From Thermaerobacter marianensis (lineage in GTDB: Bacteria > Bacillota > Sulfobacillia > DYIH01 > DYIG01), in NCBI GenBank assembly GCA_020723725.1, contig DYIG01000091.1:1-6559 (forward strand): a stretch of 6,559 nt of DNA. Direction: 5' to 3'. Of this stretch, positions 6,270-6,559 are shown piece by piece (position 1 is the stretch's first letter; every line of letters starts with the position of its first letter). The notes below the pieces were generated by a model. The model saw nothing but the letters and a program-made list of their open reading frames with translations. It had not been told where the DNA came from and ran no database searches. Both the position numbers and the translations under genes were made by a program.

Positions 6270-6559
6270 TCAGCCGTCTTCATCCGCCGGGCGGCCAAGC
6301 CGCTCCGGGTGGGAATACACCAGCAGCCGGCCTCCGCGCGCATGTCCGACCAGGGCAATGCCCAGATCACGGGCAAGCGAAACGGCGCTCCCTGTTGGCG
6401 AGTGCCGCGAGACCACAACCGGGGCCTGCATCTTCGCCGCCTTGAGCAGCATCTCCGACGAAACGCGGCCGGTGGTCAGCAGCAGCCGGTCTCTGGTCGA
6501 CAGTCCCCTGGCCAGACATTCGCCCTGGATCTTGTCTAGGGTGTTATGCCGTCCGATAT
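6270..6559 (-). CDS. fdhD: FdhD, sulfurtransferase for formate dehydrogenase maturation (C-terminal part; start outside window)
   Basis: The visible 95 residues match the C-terminal part of FdhD. This protein passes sulfur from a cysteine desulfurase (IscS in E. coli) to the Mo- or W-bis-MGD cofactor of formate dehydrogenase. Landmarks are IGRHNTLDKIQG at the edge of the window, TTGRVSSEMLLKAAKM, PVVVSRHSPTGSAVSLARDLGIALVGHARGGRLLVYSHPERL, and a TGA stop at 6270-6272. The catalytic CxxC loop would lie further upstream and cannot be checked. The stretch is clearly GC-richer than the genes downstream of it (42 of 60 bases G or C in 6301-6360 by hand count). It lies 65 bases ahead of hdrA on the same strand with no clear terminator between, so the two may be co-transcribed. 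This suggests that a formate dehydrogenase gene lies nearby, beyond the window. Confidence 0.93.
   Translation of the reverse strand, partial: IGRHNTLDKIQGECLARGLSTRDRLLLTTGRVSSEMLLKAAKMQAPVVVSRHSPTGSAVSLARDLGIALVGHARGGRLLVYSHPERLGRPADEDG

Overview
The window looks like a chromosomal piece of an anaerobic, moderately GC-rich Firmicute, most likely of the Desulfotomaculum/Pelotomaculum (Peptococcaceae-like) group. The reasons are the strong GGAGG-type ribosome binding sites, the GTG and TTG starts, a NarL/DegS-type two-component pair, and above all a soluble heterodisulfide-reductase-type electron-transfer module next to fdhD. The assignment to a group is an inference from gene content; no ribosomal RNA or other marker is present.

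Left part, + strand (1-2025): the C-terminal part of a DegS/NarX-like histidine kinase whose start lies outside the window, then a complete NarL/DegU-family response regulator with a GTG start, then a small heat shock protein (Hsp20) with a TTG start. A long near-perfect hairpin (2060-2113) separates this group from the convergent genes on the right.

Right part, - strand (2135-6559, reading right to left): the end of fdhD (formate dehydrogenase maturation sulfurtransferase), a 1027-residue HdrA-type flavo-iron-sulfur protein made of two HdrA-like halves, and an MvhD-type [2Fe-2S] subunit fused to a 2[4Fe-4S] ferredoxin. The gap between hdrA and mvhD carries two copies of a GGGGACA-type palindromic repeat. 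The gene order suggests one redox unit: HdrA carries FAD and [4Fe-4S] clusters, MvhD delivers or withdraws electrons through its [2Fe-2S] and ferredoxin clusters, and fdhD points to a formate dehydrogenase nearby as partner.

The main discovery is that mvhD is a selenoprotein gene. Its true start is the ATG at 2995, behind a perfect GGAGGTGA, and codon 19 is an in-frame TGA sitting exactly at the second cysteine of the family motif CNWC (here CNW-U-AYGAAD). A hairpin that fits the bacterial SECIS rules follows 27 bases after the TGA. An ordinary gene caller would begin the gene at the TTG at 2920 and lose 25 residues, including one or two conserved cluster or redox positions.
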